Shown here piece by piece: positions 8,182-16,718 of a stretch of DNA of 41,579 bases. The position numbers and the translations under genes were made by a program. Under the pieces are notes generated by a model, which searched no databases, was not told the DNA's origin, and was given only the letters and a program-made list of their open reading frames with translations. Source of the stretch: Xylophilus ampelinus (GTDB lineage Bacteria > Pseudomonadota > Gammaproteobacteria > Burkholderiales > Burkholderiaceae_C); contig NZ_CABFMN010000114.1 in the NCBI RefSeq assembly GCF_901875635.1, positions 1 through 41,579 of the forward strand. The letters are read 5' to 3'. Every line of letters starts with the position of its first letter. The first letter of the stretch is position 1.

Positions 8182-9501
8182 TCAGGACCGCGCCTCGATC
8201 GGATTCCCGTAGAGCGGCTTGGCGCCGAAGCGCGTACTGACCGCATGGGCGACCCCGCAGGCCAGCATGGTGGGCAGCGTGAGCTGGAACTGGTTGGTCA
8301 TCTCCATCACCATCACGATGGCCATGAGCGGCGCGTGCGTCACTGCCGCCAGCACGGCCGCCATGCCGACCACCGCCATCACGCGCGGATCGCCGACCCA
8401 GGCCATGGGCAGCACGTGCACCGCGAGCTGCGCAAGCAGGCTGCCGGCCACCGCGCCCACCAGCAGCGAGGGCGTGAACACACCGCCGATGGCGCCGCTG
8501 CCCGAGCTCAGCGCCGTGGCCAGCACCTTGGCCACCAGCACCCAGGCCAGCATCTGCCAGAGCAGGTCGCCGCGCAGCACGGCAGACACCACGCTGTAGC
8601 CATTGCCCCAGACCTCCGGCACCGCGGCCGCCAGCAGCCCCACCAGCAGGCCGCCCAGGCCCAGCCGCGCAACCGGCGAAGCGATACGGCCGAAGACCAT
8701 GCGGCTGCGCTCCAGCAGGCCCAGCAGCGCCCAGCCGGTGGCACCGAACAGCAGGCCCGCGACCAGCGCCGCGCCGAGGCTGGTGGGTTGCAGCGCCAGT
8801 GTGGGCATGACGTACAGCGCCTGCGGCTCGACGAACCAGTGCATCAGCGCGCTGGCCGTGGCGGCGGCGATGAGCACCGGCGCCACGGCCGAGCGAACGA
8901 AGAAGCCGAGCGCCAGCTCCAGCACGAAGACGACGCCCGCGACCGGCGCGTGATAGGCCGCGCCGATGCCCGCCGCGATGCCGCAGACCAGCAGCGTCTT
9001 GCGCTCCTCGGGCGCCAGCGGCAGCCGCCGCGCCAGCGTGGCGGCAAACCAGGCCGACAGTTGCACCATCGGACCCTCGCGCCCGATGGAGGCACCCGTG
9101 CCCACCGACAGCACAGCCGACACGCTGCGTACCAGCGTCGTCCGGTCGTTGAGGTCGACCCGGCCCTGGCGTGCGGCGTCGATGTAGTCGAGGTGGTGGT
9201 CGCCTGCCGGTCCGCGGCGCGCCCAGCGCAGGCCCAGGTGCAGCACGGCGCCCGCCAGCAGGCCGCCCGCCGTGCCCACCACCACGCGCTGCCAGGGCGC
9301 GATGGCGCGCGCGGCATCGACAAGGCCTGCGGCATGCCCAGTCGCCAGCCATTCGACGCCATGCGCCAGGCCGCGGAACAGCACGGTGGCCGCCGCCGCC
9401 AATGCACCGGTGAGCATGGCCAGCAGCCACAGCCGCGCGCCGCGGCCCGTGGGCCAGCGCCTGGGTGTCGCAGCGGCGTCGCGATCGGCGGCGGCGTGCA
9501 C
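8182..9501 (-). CDS. ClC-family chloride channel/transporter
   Basis: A 439-residue polytopic inner-membrane protein. Signatures are GTGASIGREGPMVQ (gating Glu142), GSGAIGGVFTPSLLVGA (selectivity filter, GxFxP) and KPLY (Tyr431, equivalent to the ion-coordinating Tyr of E. coli ClcA). The usual GSGIP motif is replaced by a GDHHLDYIDAA segment, which resembles the ClcB subgroup. In VFVLELALGF, Leu196 occupies the position of the internal proton-transfer Glu of ClcA, so strict chloride/proton exchange is uncertain. The start is GTG, only 6 nt after the preceding nucleoside permease-family stop, with no strong ribosome site, suggesting coupled translation. Confidence 0.88.
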   Translation of the reverse strand: MHAAADRDAAATPRRWPTGRGARLWLLAMLTGALAAAATVLFRGLAHGVEWLATGHAAGLVDAARAIAPWQRVVVGTAGGLLAGAVLHLGLRWARRGPAGDHHLDYIDAARQGRVDLNDRTTLVRSVSAVLSVGTGASIGREGPMVQLSAWFAATLARRLPLAPEERKTLLVCGIAAGIGAAYHAPVAGVVFVLELALGFFVRSAVAPVLIAAATASALMHWFVEPQALYVMPTLALQPTSLGAALVAGLLFGATGWALLGLLERSRMVFGRIASPVARLGLGGLLVGLLAAAVPEVWGNGYSVVSAVLRGDLLWQMLAWVLVAKVLATALSSGSGAIGGVFTPSLLVGAVAGSLLAQLAVHVLPMAWVGDPRVMAVVGMAAVLAAVTHAPLMAIVMVMEMTNQFQLTLPTMLACGVAHAVSTRFGAKPLYGNPIEARS

Positions 9502-9507
9502 GCCGCT

Positions 9508-10548
9508 TCAGCGCAGCGGCGGCACGCCGGCCTGCCACTGCGGCCAGTTCGCCACGATGTGGTCGACCACGCGCGAGCCCACGGCCTCGATGTTGGACAC
9601 CGTCTCGGCGAATCCGCCGGCCGTCTGGCCCGGCGCCGGGTCCAGGTGCTGCAGGGTCGTCTCGCCGGGGCTGCCCTGGTCGAAGTTGACCGCGCCGCGC
9701 AGGCTCATCACGCGGTCGGTGCCGTGGGTGCGCTTGATGACCAGGGTGATGGCCGCGGCTTCCATCTCGGTGATGACGTAGTCGTCGGCGCCGTAGAGCT
9801 TGGCGATGTACTGCGCCTGCTTCGACATGCCGGGGCCGTGGAAGAAGGTATCGCCTGTCATGTGCGTGCCGGTGCCGACGAAGGGCGCGCGGCGCGCTGC
9901 CGCGTCGGGGTAGCGCAGTCGGTAGCTGCGTGCGGAGTCGGCGTCCTTGAGCGGCGTGTCGGCCGACAGCTTCATCGCCCAACCCACGAGCTGCGGGTTG
10001 AGCTGGAAGCTGCGGTACTCCTCGTAGCCCTTGCGCGGCATGAAGGTCGGCTCGCCGGCCTTGTTCTCTTCAGGCGCCCAGCGGTGGCCGAGGTCGTAGT
10101 CGACCAGCCAGGTGGCCCAGTTGACCTCGCCGATGGTGCCGCGCGAGGGCGGCGTGCCGGCCACGCCCGAGATGACGTAGTAGGCCTGCGAGAAGTCGAA
10201 GCGCGGGTTGAGCAGGATGGCCTGCATCGACGAGGACGAGTTCACCTTGCCCATGCCGAGCACCGCTCCGCAGACGCCGTCGGCATTGCAGTACACCGGG
10301 CCCAGCGCGCCGGGCACGGCGATGGGCGTGGCGTCCTTCCAGTAGCGTTCGTACCAGTGCTGGAACTCTCCGGCGCGGTCGCCGGTGTTCTTGCCGATCT
10401 CGAACATGGCGGCGACGAAGACCTTCACCCGCACGGGGCGCTGGGCCTCGGCGCCCGGGGTGCTGGCGCAGCCGGCGAGCCAGCCGGCCAGCGCCAGCAC
10501 GGCGGCGAGGCGAAGGGGTGAAGAGAGCGAGGCGAACAGGCGGCGCAT
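9508..10548 (-). CDS. purine nucleoside permease (NUP) family lipoprotein
   Basis: A 346-residue protein matching the NUP family (PF06516), named after a fungal purine nucleoside transporter. It has no multiple membrane helices. The fold is more plausibly related to nucleoside phosphorylases, so permease may be a misnomer. The N-terminus is a lipoprotein signal with lipobox LAGC (Cys27). Family blocks are KVFVAAMFEIGKNTGDRAGE, YYVISGVAGTPPSRGTIGEV, FVGTGTHMTGDTFFHGPGMS and YVITEMEAAAITLVIKRT. I use ATG 10548; an in-frame GTG at 10560 is the alternative. It is followed 6 nt later by the ClC gene. It likely acts at the periplasmic face on purine nucleosides (inferred). Confidence 0.85.
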   Translation of the reverse strand: MRRLFASLSSPLRLAAVLALAGWLAGCASTPGAEAQRPVRVKVFVAAMFEIGKNTGDRAGEFQHWYERYWKDATPIAVPGALGPVYCNADGVCGAVLGMGKVNSSSSMQAILLNPRFDFSQAYYVISGVAGTPPSRGTIGEVNWATWLVDYDLGHRWAPEENKAGEPTFMPRKGYEEYRSFQLNPQLVGWAMKLSADTPLKDADSARSYRLRYPDAAARRAPFVGTGTHMTGDTFFHGPGMSKQAQYIAKLYGADDYVITEMEAAAITLVIKRTHGTDRVMSLRGAVNFDQGSPGETTLQHLDPAPGQTAGGFAETVSNIEAVGSRVVDHIVANWPQWQAGVPPLR

Positions 10549-10598
10549 GGCGGGGTCCACGGAAGAAAGGAAAGACCGCGAGTCTACGGAGCCGCACG

Positions 10599-11870
10599 AT
10601 GCGCTGCACGCGCACCTTGCGCGCGGCGCGCGTCCTACAGCCGCGGATGGCAGCCAGGCGGCATCGTCCGTTCGTGCCGACTGCCGCCCCCTCCGCCACC
10701 CCGCGCCGCGCCGCCCCAGCGCCGCGGCCCCAGCCCCTGGCCAATGGCCTGGTCTATGTGTCGCCCGAGATGCCGGGCCTCACGCGCGTGAAGCAGGGCG
10801 ACAGCTTCCGCTACCGCGACGCCCGTGGCCGCTGGGTGCGCAACGCCGACGAACTCGCCCGCATCCGCCAGCTCGCCATTCCCCCCGCATACACCGACGT
10901 GTGGATCTGCCCGCTGCCCAACGGCCATCTGCAGGCCATCGGGCTCGATGCGCGCGGTCGCAAGCAGTACCGGTACCACCCCGACTGGCGGGTCCTGAAG
11001 GACGAGGCCAAGTTCGAGCGGCTGGAGGCCTTCGGCCGCGCATTGCCGCGCATTCGCCTTCGCGTGCGACGCGACCTCGCGGCCGCCAGCAAGCTTCGCG
11101 CAGGCGCCCCGATCGGCCGCGAGACGGTGCTGGCCGCGATCGTGCGGCTGCTGGACACCACCTACCTGCGCGTGGGCAACGAGGAGTACGCGACCAGCAA
11201 CGGCTCCTACGGCCTGACCACGCTGCGCAATCGCCATGCCCAGGTCAAGGGCGCCGCGCTGAAGCTGCGCTTTCGCGGCAAGAGCGGCGTGATGCACGAG
11301 GCCGAGGTCGACGACGCGCGCGTCGCCAAGGTGGTGCGCCAATGCCAGCAACTGCCCGGGCAGGAACTCTTCCAGTACACGGACGAGGACGGTACCCGCC
11401 ACGGCATCGGCTCCAGCGACGTCAACGACTACCTGCGCGAGGCATCGGGCGGCGAATTCACGGCGAAGGATTTCCGCACCTGGCACGGCACGGTGCAGGC
11501 CCTCGAACTCACACGATTGGCCTGCGAGCAGAACGCCGCCGACCCCGAGGTTCGCTACAGCGCCAAGGAAATCCTCGGCGCGGTGGCGCGCCAGCTGGGC
11601 AACACGCCAGCGGTCTGCAAGAAGGCCTACGTGCACCCGGCTGTATTGGCCCTGGGCACACAGCTGTCCAAGGACGCAGAAGGCATGACGGCGATCTGGG
11701 AGCGCATCACGGGCTCCAGGCCGCCGCGCGGCCTGCTGGCCGCGGAATCGCGGCTGGCCGCGTTCATGCGCCATCAGCGCATGGCGGCAGCCCGCGCACA
11801 ACGGATGGCCGCGCGGGCGGCCGTCAGCCCCCGCGCAGGTCGAGGTACACCGCGTCCCGCTCGATCCTGA
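10599..11870 (+). CDS. DNA topoisomerase IB (poxvirus type)
   Basis: A 423-residue type IB topoisomerase that relaxes supercoils through a 3'-phosphotyrosine intermediate. After a basic, Pro/Ala-rich N-terminus (about 45 residues), the N-domain has DSFRYRDARGRWV and IPPAYTDVWICPLPNGHLQA. The catalytic domain has YLRVGNEEYA, NGSYGLTTLRNRH, DFRTWHGT (Arg293, His296) and the nucleophile in KKAYVHPAV (Tyr344). The ATG at 10599 has GGAG 7 nt upstream; a later ATG (10647) is possible. The C-terminus is Arg/Ala-rich, and its last 47 nt overlap the 3' end of the opposite-strand kinase-like gene. Such bacterial enzymes are accessory to topoisomerases I and IV. Confidence 0.92.
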   Translation: MRCTRTLRAARVLQPRMAARRHRPFVPTAAPSATPRRAAPAPRPQPLANGLVYVSPEMPGLTRVKQGDSFRYRDARGRWVRNADELARIRQLAIPPAYTDVWICPLPNGHLQAIGLDARGRKQYRYHPDWRVLKDEAKFERLEAFGRALPRIRLRVRRDLAAASKLRAGAPIGRETVLAAIVRLLDTTYLRVGNEEYATSNGSYGLTTLRNRHAQVKGAALKLRFRGKSGVMHEAEVDDARVAKVVRQCQQLPGQELFQYTDEDGTRHGIGSSDVNDYLREASGGEFTAKDFRTWHGTVQALELTRLACEQNAADPEVRYSAKEILGAVARQLGNTPAVCKKAYVHPAVLALGTQLSKDAEGMTAIWERITGSRPPRGLLAAESRLAAFMRHQRMAAARAQRMAARAAVSPRAGRGTPRPARS

Positions 11871-12504
11871 CCGGACGCCCGAGGTCGTCGGCCAGACTCT
11901 GAAGGCTGACGGCGTCGATGGCCAGGCTGCGTGGCGCGCGGTGCGGCACCATCTCGGGCCGGGCGCCGTCGGCCGGGCGCGATTCGGCATGCACCACCAC
12001 GCCGGCGTCGCCCTCGGGCGCCACGCGCACGAGGCCGACCTCGGACACGCTGTCCTGCAGGTGGCACAGGGCGCCCAGCATCAGGTAGCGCAGCGCCGGG
12101 GCATCGCGCCAGGTGGGCGCTCCGTCCTCGTCGGCATCGAAGGCCGCATCGAGCTCGAGCGCAATGCCGTTGAGGTCGAAAGCCGCGCGCATCAGGCCCG
12201 CGCACTGGCGCACCAGGCCGGCACGCGTCACGCCGTCATCGTCGATGCCCAGCTCCCAATCCCGCAGGGCACGCATGCTGGCGATCAGCATGCCCAGCTG
12301 TTCGTCGACCTGTCCCACGCGCTGCTCGCAGGCGGCGACGTCGGGCGGGTTCGCAGCGACCTGCCGGCGCAGCATGAGCAGGCTCATGCGGATCAACGAC
12401 ACCGGGGAGGCCATGTCGTGGCGCAGCGCGGGCATCGCGCGCATGAGCAGTTCGTGCCGCACGCCGGCCGCGATCCAGCTGCGGGCGCTGGGAGAGGCTT
12501 TCAT
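11824..12504 (-). CDS. kinase-like (DHp-type) partner of a receiver protein
   Basis: A 226-residue soluble protein. Near the N-terminus, MPALRHDMASPVSLIRMSLL looks like the dimerisation/phosphoacceptor helix of a histidine kinase (His before Asp, as in HDLxxP boxes). It is followed by a long helical stretch with VDEQLGMLIASMRALRDWEL. The C-terminal half has the size of an ATPase domain (ALRYLMLGALCHLQDSVSEV, in the place of the N box), but I see no convincing N, G1 or G2 boxes. It may be a pseudo-kinase or histidine phosphotransferase. The start is 22 nt downstream of the receiver gene stop, without a visible ribosome site, so it is probably translated with it. Its 3' end overlaps topoisomerase IB tail to tail by 47 nt. 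Function unproven. Confidence 0.6.
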   Translation of the reverse strand: MKASPSARSWIAAGVRHELLMRAMPALRHDMASPVSLIRMSLLMLRRQVAANPPDVAACEQRVGQVDEQLGMLIASMRALRDWELGIDDDGVTRAGLVRQCAGLMRAAFDLNGIALELDAAFDADEDGAPTWRDAPALRYLMLGALCHLQDSVSEVGLVRVAPEGDAGVVVHAESRPADGARPEMVPHRAPRSLAIDAVSLQSLADDLGRPVRIERDAVYLDLRGG

Positions 12505-12526
12505 GGAAGGGGGTCGGCGATGTGGG

Positions 12527-12892
12527 CTACGCGGCAGCCGGCGGGGTGGCCAGCAGCCGGTCGAGTGCATCGAAGTCGATCGGCTTTTGCAGGTAGTGGT
12601 CAAAGAGCGGCGCGGCCTGCGCGCCGGCCGCATCGCCCACGCCATAGCCCGAGATCGCCACCAGCATGAGCGGGCGGTCCTGCGCCGTCTGGCGCAGATG
12701 GCGGGCGACATCGGTGCCAGGGCGGTCGGGCAGCGTGAGGTCGACCAGGGCGACGTCGAAATGCTCGCTGTCGAAGGTCTCGATCGCTTCCTGGGCCGTG
12801 AAGGCGCAGCGCGCCGTGTGGTCCTGCAGGACGATCAGCTCCTGCAGCAGCTCGGCCGCGGAAGCGTTGTCGTCGACGATGAGAACGTTCAA
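12527..12892 (-). CDS. single-domain response regulator (CheY-like receiver)
   Basis: A 121-residue stand-alone receiver with the complete phosphorylation site: acidic pair Asp7/Asp8 in MNVLIVDD, phospho-acceptor Asp51 in VALVDLTLPD, switch Ser in LVAISGYG and Lys in YLQKPID. No output domain follows, so it must act by protein contact or as a phosphorelay shuttle. The next gene encodes the kinase-like protein, which is the obvious partner. No good Shine-Dalgarno site is visible before the ATG. The receiver assignment is certain; the pathway is not. Confidence 0.9.
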   Translation of the reverse strand: MNVLIVDDNASAAELLQELIVLQDHTARCAFTAQEAIETFDSEHFDVALVDLTLPDRPGTDVARHLRQTAQDRPLMLVAISGYGVGDAAGAQAAPLFDHYLQKPIDFDALDRLLATPPAAA

Positions 12893-12980
12893 GTCGGGGG
12901 CCCCGGTGGGTGGAAAGCGACCAGTATCCCCGCGCCTCGCAACGCACCGTGTAGGAAAGCGCCGATGCCGGCGCGGCCAT

Positions 12981-13856
12981 TCACTGGCGCGCCGTGCGGA
13001 CGTTGGCCGGCAGCGCCTGCGGCCAGCTCGTGCGGAAGGGGTTGATGTCCAGACCGCCGCGGCGGGTGTAGCGGCAGTACACGGCCAGCTTGGTCGGGGC
13101 GCAGCGCGCCATGATGTCGCTGAAGATGCGCTCGCAGCAGGGTTCGTGGAACTCGTTGTGGTTGCGAAAGCTCACGATGTAGCGCAGCAGGCCGGCCTGG
13201 TCGATGGCCGGGCCGCTGTAGCGGATCTGCACGCTGCCCCAGTCGGGCTGGCCGGTGACGCGGCAGTTGCTCTTGAGCAGCCGGCTGGTGAGCACTTCGC
13301 TGACGGGCGGCTCGTCGAAGGCGGCGGTGAGCAGTTCCGGTGCCGGCTCGTAGGCGCTGCATTCGAGGTCCAGCCGGTCCAGGTCGAGGCCGTCGAGTTC
13401 GGCCACGCCCTCGCGGTCGAAGTGGTCAGGAGCGAGCAGCTTCACGCCCACCGTGCCCGTGCGGTCACTGCCCCGCCAGGCGGCCTCCGACAGATCCGCT
13501 CGCAGGCGCTCGCGCACCGCCTCGGCATCGGCGAACACGCTGCTGTTGAAACTGTTGAGGTAGAGCTTGAAGGACTTGCTCTCGATGATGTTGGGCGATT
13601 CGCACGGGAAGGTGAAGTGCGCGATGGCCAGTTGCGGCTTCCCGCGCGGGTTGAGCCAGCTCACTTCGAAGGCGGTCCACATGTCGGCACCGAAGAAGGG
13701 CAGCACGGCCGCCTGGCCCGGCAACGGCGCCGGCAGGCCGAGCCCGAGGCGCTGCGGCGTGCGCGACAGCGGAAAGAGCAGCGAAGCGTCGTAGTGGTCG
13801 ACGTAGGCCGAGGCACGGCCCAGTTGCGACCCTTCGGGGGTGTTGGAGAGGCTCAT
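12981..13856 (-). CDS. queF: NADPH-dependent 7-cyano-7-deazaguanine reductase
   Basis: A 291-residue enzyme of the long, bimodular (E. coli YqcD-type) QueF class. It reduces preQ0 to preQ1 in queuosine tRNA modification. The QueF motif [13 protein letters not shown] (92-104) binds NADPH; the catalytic thiol is Cys198 in [14 protein letters not shown] with Asp205; and [11 protein letters not shown] contributes substrate binding. Length matches the family. Its ATG overlaps the stop of the upstream hydrolase gene (ATGA), so the two are co-translated, although no metabolic link is evident. The other queuosine genes are not in this window. Confidence 0.96.
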   Translation of the reverse strand: MSLSNTPEGSQLGRASAYVDHYDASLLFPLSRTPQRLGLGLPAPLPGQAAVLPFFGADMWTAFEVSWLNPRGKPQLAIAHFTFPCESPNIIESKSFKLYLNSFNSSVFADAEAVRERLRADLSEAAWRGSDRTGTVGVKLLAPDHFDREGVAELDGLDLDRLDLECSAYEPAPELLTAAFDEPPVSEVLTSRLLKSNCRVTGQPDWGSVQIRYSGPAIDQAGLLRYIVSFRNHNEFHEPCCERIFSDIMARCAPTKLAVYCRYTRRGGLDINPFRTSWPQALPANVRTARQ

Positions 13857-14749
13857 GGCGCGGGCCGCGGGGCCGAGGCAAGAAAGGGGAGGATGTGCGA
13901 GAGCAGCACCGGCAGCGCGCCGGCCGGCAGGTCGTGCGCCATGCCGGGGATGGCGGTGAAGCAGGCGCCGGGGATGCGCCGCGCCGTGTCCTGCCCGCAG
14001 GCGATGGGCACCAGGGGATCGGCGTCGCCGTGCAGCACCAGCGTCGGGCTGGCGATGCGCGGCAGCACCTCGGGCCGGCGACCGGTGTCGGCGCCGATGG
14101 CGAGCATCTGGCGCACCACGCCTGCGGGGTGGTAAGACCGCCGCAGGCCGGCGGCGATGCGCTCGCGCGCCGCCGCCTCGTCGAAGGGCCAGCCCGGGCT
14201 GGCGATCAGCCGCACCAGGCCCAGCGTGTGCTCGACCAGCGCGGCTTCGCTCGTGCCCTTCGGGCGCCGCATGAGCGCCGCGCCGACGTCGGCCCGCGCA
14301 CCGGGCAGGCCGGCGGCGCCGCTGGAACTCATGACGCTGGTCAGGGTGCGCACGCGCCGCGGCGCGGTGGCCGCCATGCGCTGCGCGATCATGCCGCCCA
14401 TCGAGACGCCGATCACATGGGCCTCGTCGATCTCGAGCGCGTCGAGCACGCCCAGCGCATCGAGCGCCATGTCCTGCAGGCCGTAGGGCGCGCGCACGGC
14501 CAGGCCGATCTTCTGGCGCAGCACCTCCCACAGCAGGTTGCGGCTGCCGGCGGCATCGAAATGCTGCGACAGGCCGATGTCGCGGTTGTCGTGCCGCAGC
14601 ACGCGGTAGCCCGCGTCGGCCAGCGCGCGCACGAAGGGCTCGGGCCAGGCGATGAGCTGCATGCCCAGGCCCATGACCAGCAGCACCGCCGGGCCGTCGC
14701 CGCCGGTGTCCTCGACCTCGATGGGGATGTTGTTTGCTATTACTTTCAT
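13853..14749 (-). CDS. alpha/beta hydrolase
   Basis: A 298-residue alpha/beta hydrolase. The oxyanion and early loop are [15 protein letters not shown] and [16 protein letters not shown]; the nucleophile elbow is GVSMGG, the acid lies in [10 protein letters not shown] and the histidine in GMAHDLP. The pattern resembles the RdmC/aclacinomycin-esterase-like group, but the substrate is unknown. The start codon and first codons (MKVIA) are written by copy 2 of the dispersed repeat, which also forms its leader. No other Shine-Dalgarno site is visible. The stop overlaps queF by ATGA. The next in-frame Met is at about residue 26, inside the conserved core, so the repeat-derived ATG is probably genuine. 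Confidence 0.9.
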   Translation of the reverse strand: MKVIANNIPIEVEDTGGDGPAVLLVMGLGMQLIAWPEPFVRALADAGYRVLRHDNRDIGLSQHFDAAGSRNLLWEVLRQKIGLAVRAPYGLQDMALDALGVLDALEIDEAHVIGVSMGGMIAQRMAATAPRRVRTLTSVMSSSGAAGLPGARADVGAALMRRPKGTSEAALVEHTLGLVRLIASPGWPFDEAAARERIAAGLRRSYHPAGVVRQMLAIGADTGRRPEVLPRIASPTLVLHGDADPLVPIACGQDTARRIPGACFTAIPGMAHDLPAGALPVLLSHILPFLASAPRPAP

Positions 14750-14794
14750 AGCTGCTTGCGCAAGTGGGGCGGGCGCTGCAGCCCGATTTCTTCA
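14735..14794 (-). repeat. dispersed ~64-bp palindromic repeat, copy 2 (supplies hydrolase start)
   Basis: Reverse-oriented copy, read on the minus strand: it begins TGAAGAAATCGGGCTGCAGC, has AGCGCCCG in the centre with a decayed right arm (GCGCAAGC), and ends AGCTATGAAAGTAATAGCA. The ATG of the tail (14749-14747) is the start codon of the alpha/beta hydrolase. Confidence 0.88.
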
Positions 14795-14855
14795 GCATCT
14801 CGATGCGGAAGGACAAGGCGTGCAGCCGCCGTAGCGAGCGGGCCGAGGTCGCGCC

Positions 14856-14891
14856 GAGGACCGGAGCCGTACTGGCGTACGGCGAGGACCG
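14856..14891. repeat. stem-loop flanked by direct repeats
   Basis: GCCGTAC-TGGC-GTACGGC (14866-14883) is a perfect 7-bp stem with a 4-nt loop. It is bracketed by two copies of GAGGACCG (14856-14863 and 14884-14891). It lies in the 185-bp spacer after the dioxygenase gene and before copy 2 of the dispersed repeat. It has no T-run. It may be a Rho-independent-like terminator remnant or a separate small repeat element. Confidence 0.6.
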
Positions 14892-14934
14892 CAGGTGCGA
14901 GATCGGCTTGCGCAGTAGGCGGATGCATGGCTTG

Positions 14935-15780
14935 TCAGGTGAACGTCCGCTCGCGCAGCCACTTCGTCGCCACCCACTTCTCGCCCGCCATCACCGGCGC
15001 GCCACCATGCAGCGTGCGGGTGGCGGGGTCAGCGCGGTCGTAGCTGAAGAAGACGGCCGAGCCGCGCACCGGCGCGACCTCGAGCCCGATGTCGGGGAAA
15101 GTGGTGGCGCCACCCTGCTCCGGCTCCTGCAGGTACATCACCAGCGTGCCCACGCGCTGGCCGCCGCGGCGCAGGATGGTGGGCGTGCCCGGCTCCTTGG
15201 GGTCGAAGTAGTCGTAGTGGGGGCGGTACTGCGCGCCGGGGCTGTAGCGCAGGATCTGCAGGCCCTCGCCGAAATCCAGCGGCCAGTTCAGCAAGGTGGC
15301 GATGCGCGCCTCGATGCGCCGCACCACCTCGTTCTCGCCGCGCTCGAAGAACATGCCGTCGCTGGTGCGATCGACGTTCAGCGTCTCGCCGCCGGTCTTG
15401 GTCTCGACGGTGAGCGAGCGCGACAGGCGCTGGCGCGCAGAGGCGATCAGCGCCTCGCACTCCTCGGCCGACAGCAGGTTGCCGAAGACGACGATGCGCG
15501 GGTGCTTGACGGTCTGCACGACCTGCACGCGCCGGTCGCCGACATCGAGGTAGAGCGGCGAGTGCTCCAGGTTCGGGCCGGGCATGTCGGTGCGCGCCGG
15601 CGCCTCGGCCGTTGCTGCGGCGTCGCCACGGGTTGCGCGCTCCACCTCGGCCAGCGCGGCGTCGGTCGCATCGTCGCGCCAGCCGGCCGCGTGCATCGAC
15701 TGGCGCAATGCCGGGACGGAATGGCCGGCCGCGAGCTGGGCCACGATCCATTCACGCAGTTCGGGACTGATCGGTTGCAT
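14935..15780 (-). CDS. 2OG-Fe(II) oxygenase, prolyl 4-hydroxylase type
   Basis: A 281-residue protein with a small N-terminal helical domain (1-60) and a C-terminal prolyl-4-hydroxylase alpha-subunit-type dioxygenase domain (about 90-278). The iron ligands are His188 and Asp190 in YRPHYDYFD and His258 in TLHGG; Lys268 in GEKWVATKW binds 2-oxoglutarate. Other marks are [22 protein letters not shown] and [11 protein letters not shown]. The N-terminal part ([20 protein letters not shown]) may be a substrate-recognition helix bundle. AGGAGG lies about 10 nt before the ATG, and the gene begins 17 nt after yaaA, so they form an operon. The protein target is unknown. Confidence 0.9.
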   Translation of the reverse strand: MQPISPELREWIVAQLAAGHSVPALRQSMHAAGWRDDATDAALAEVERATRGDAAATAEAPARTDMPGPNLEHSPLYLDVGDRRVQVVQTVKHPRIVVFGNLLSAEECEALIASARQRLSRSLTVETKTGGETLNVDRTSDGMFFERGENEVVRRIEARIATLLNWPLDFGEGLQILRYSPGAQYRPHYDYFDPKEPGTPTILRRGGQRVGTLVMYLQEPEQGGATTFPDIGLEVAPVRGSAVFFSYDRADPATRTLHGGAPVMAGEKWVATKWLRERTFT

Positions 15781-15797
15781 GGTGGCGTTCCCTCCTG

Positions 15798-16583
15798 TCA
15801 GGCGGCCTTCCTGCGGAAGACGAGGCGCTCGGGCGTGGAGGCGGCCGGCGCGAAAGCGTAGCCCTCGAGGTCGAAGCCCTCGAGCCTGCGTGGCGTGCCG
15901 GCCTTGTGCAGCACCGCCCAGCGCGCCATCAGGCCCCGCGCTCGCTTGGCGAAGAAGCTGATGACCTTGTACTGGCCGTTCTTCCAGTCCTCGAACACGC
16001 ATTCGACGACGCGGGCTTTCAGCACCTGCCGGTCGACGGCGCGGAAGTACTCCTGCGAGGCGAGGTTGATCACCACGGGCGTGCGGTCGGCGGCGGCGCG
16101 CTCGTTCAGGTACTCGGCAATGCGCGCGCCCCAGAAGGCGTACAGGTCCTTGCCGTGGCGGTTGGCCAGCGGCGTGCCCATCTCTAGCCGGTAGGGCTGC
16201 AGGCGGTCGAGCGGGCGCAGCACGCCGTACAGGCCACTGAGGATGACGAGGTGGTCCTGCGCCCATCCGAGCTGCGCGGCGCTGAGCGACTTCGCATCCA
16301 GGCCGCCGTACACGTCCCCGTCGAAGGCCAGGGCGGCCTGCTTCGCATTCTTGTCGGTCGACTTCGCCGACCACGCGGCATAGCGCGCCACGTTGAGGGC
16401 CGACAGCTTGTCGGACAGGTGCATCAGCTCGCCCACCTGCTGGGGCGACTTCTCGCGCAGCAGCCGGATCAGCTCGACCGAGGGGCCGCGCGGCGCCTCG
16501 AAATGCGGCTGCGTGGCCGGGAGGCCGTCGGGCGCAGGCGTGTCGTAGTCCAGCGACTTCGCCGGGGAGAGCAGGAAAAGCAT
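15798..16583 (-). CDS. yaaA: peroxide stress protein YaaA (DUF328)
   Basis: A 261-residue protein of the YaaA/UPF0246 family, which in E. coli limits Fenton damage by lowering free iron under peroxide stress and binds DNA. Clear family blocks are [76 protein letters not shown] and [16 protein letters not shown]. The long open frame upstream to 19139 is antisense to valS and not part of the gene. It is divergent from valS and precedes the dioxygenase gene in an apparent two-gene operon, linking two iron-related proteins. Confidence 0.95.
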   Translation of the reverse strand: MLFLLSPAKSLDYDTPAPDGLPATQPHFEAPRGPSVELIRLLREKSPQQVGELMHLSDKLSALNVARYAAWSAKSTDKNAKQAALAFDGDVYGGLDAKSLSAAQLGWAQDHLVILSGLYGVLRPLDRLQPYRLEMGTPLANRHGKDLYAFWGARIAEYLNERAAADRTPVVINLASQEYFRAVDRQVLKARVVECVFEDWKNGQYKVISFFAKRARGLMARWAVLHKAGTPRRLEGFDLEGYAFAPAASTPERLVFRRKAA

Positions 16584-16636
16584 CGCAGGATTATCTACAG
16601 CGCCCCTGCCGCGGCCGCATGCGCAACCCCCGCCGG

Positions 16637-16650
16637 TAAAATCGTGGGCT
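16637..16650 (+). promoter_or_regulatory. -10 box and GC discriminator of valS
   Basis: TAAAAT (16637-16642) is followed after three bases by GGGCT (16646-16650), about 77 nt before the valS ATG. No good -35 is visible. The same arrangement occurs before tRNA-Leu and rpmB in this window. Confidence 0.55.
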
Positions 16651-16718
16651 TCCCTCTCCCTGGCTCCGGCCGCGCCCCACGGGCGCCGCACGCCCCGACC
16701 TTGCCCCGATCCCCCGCC

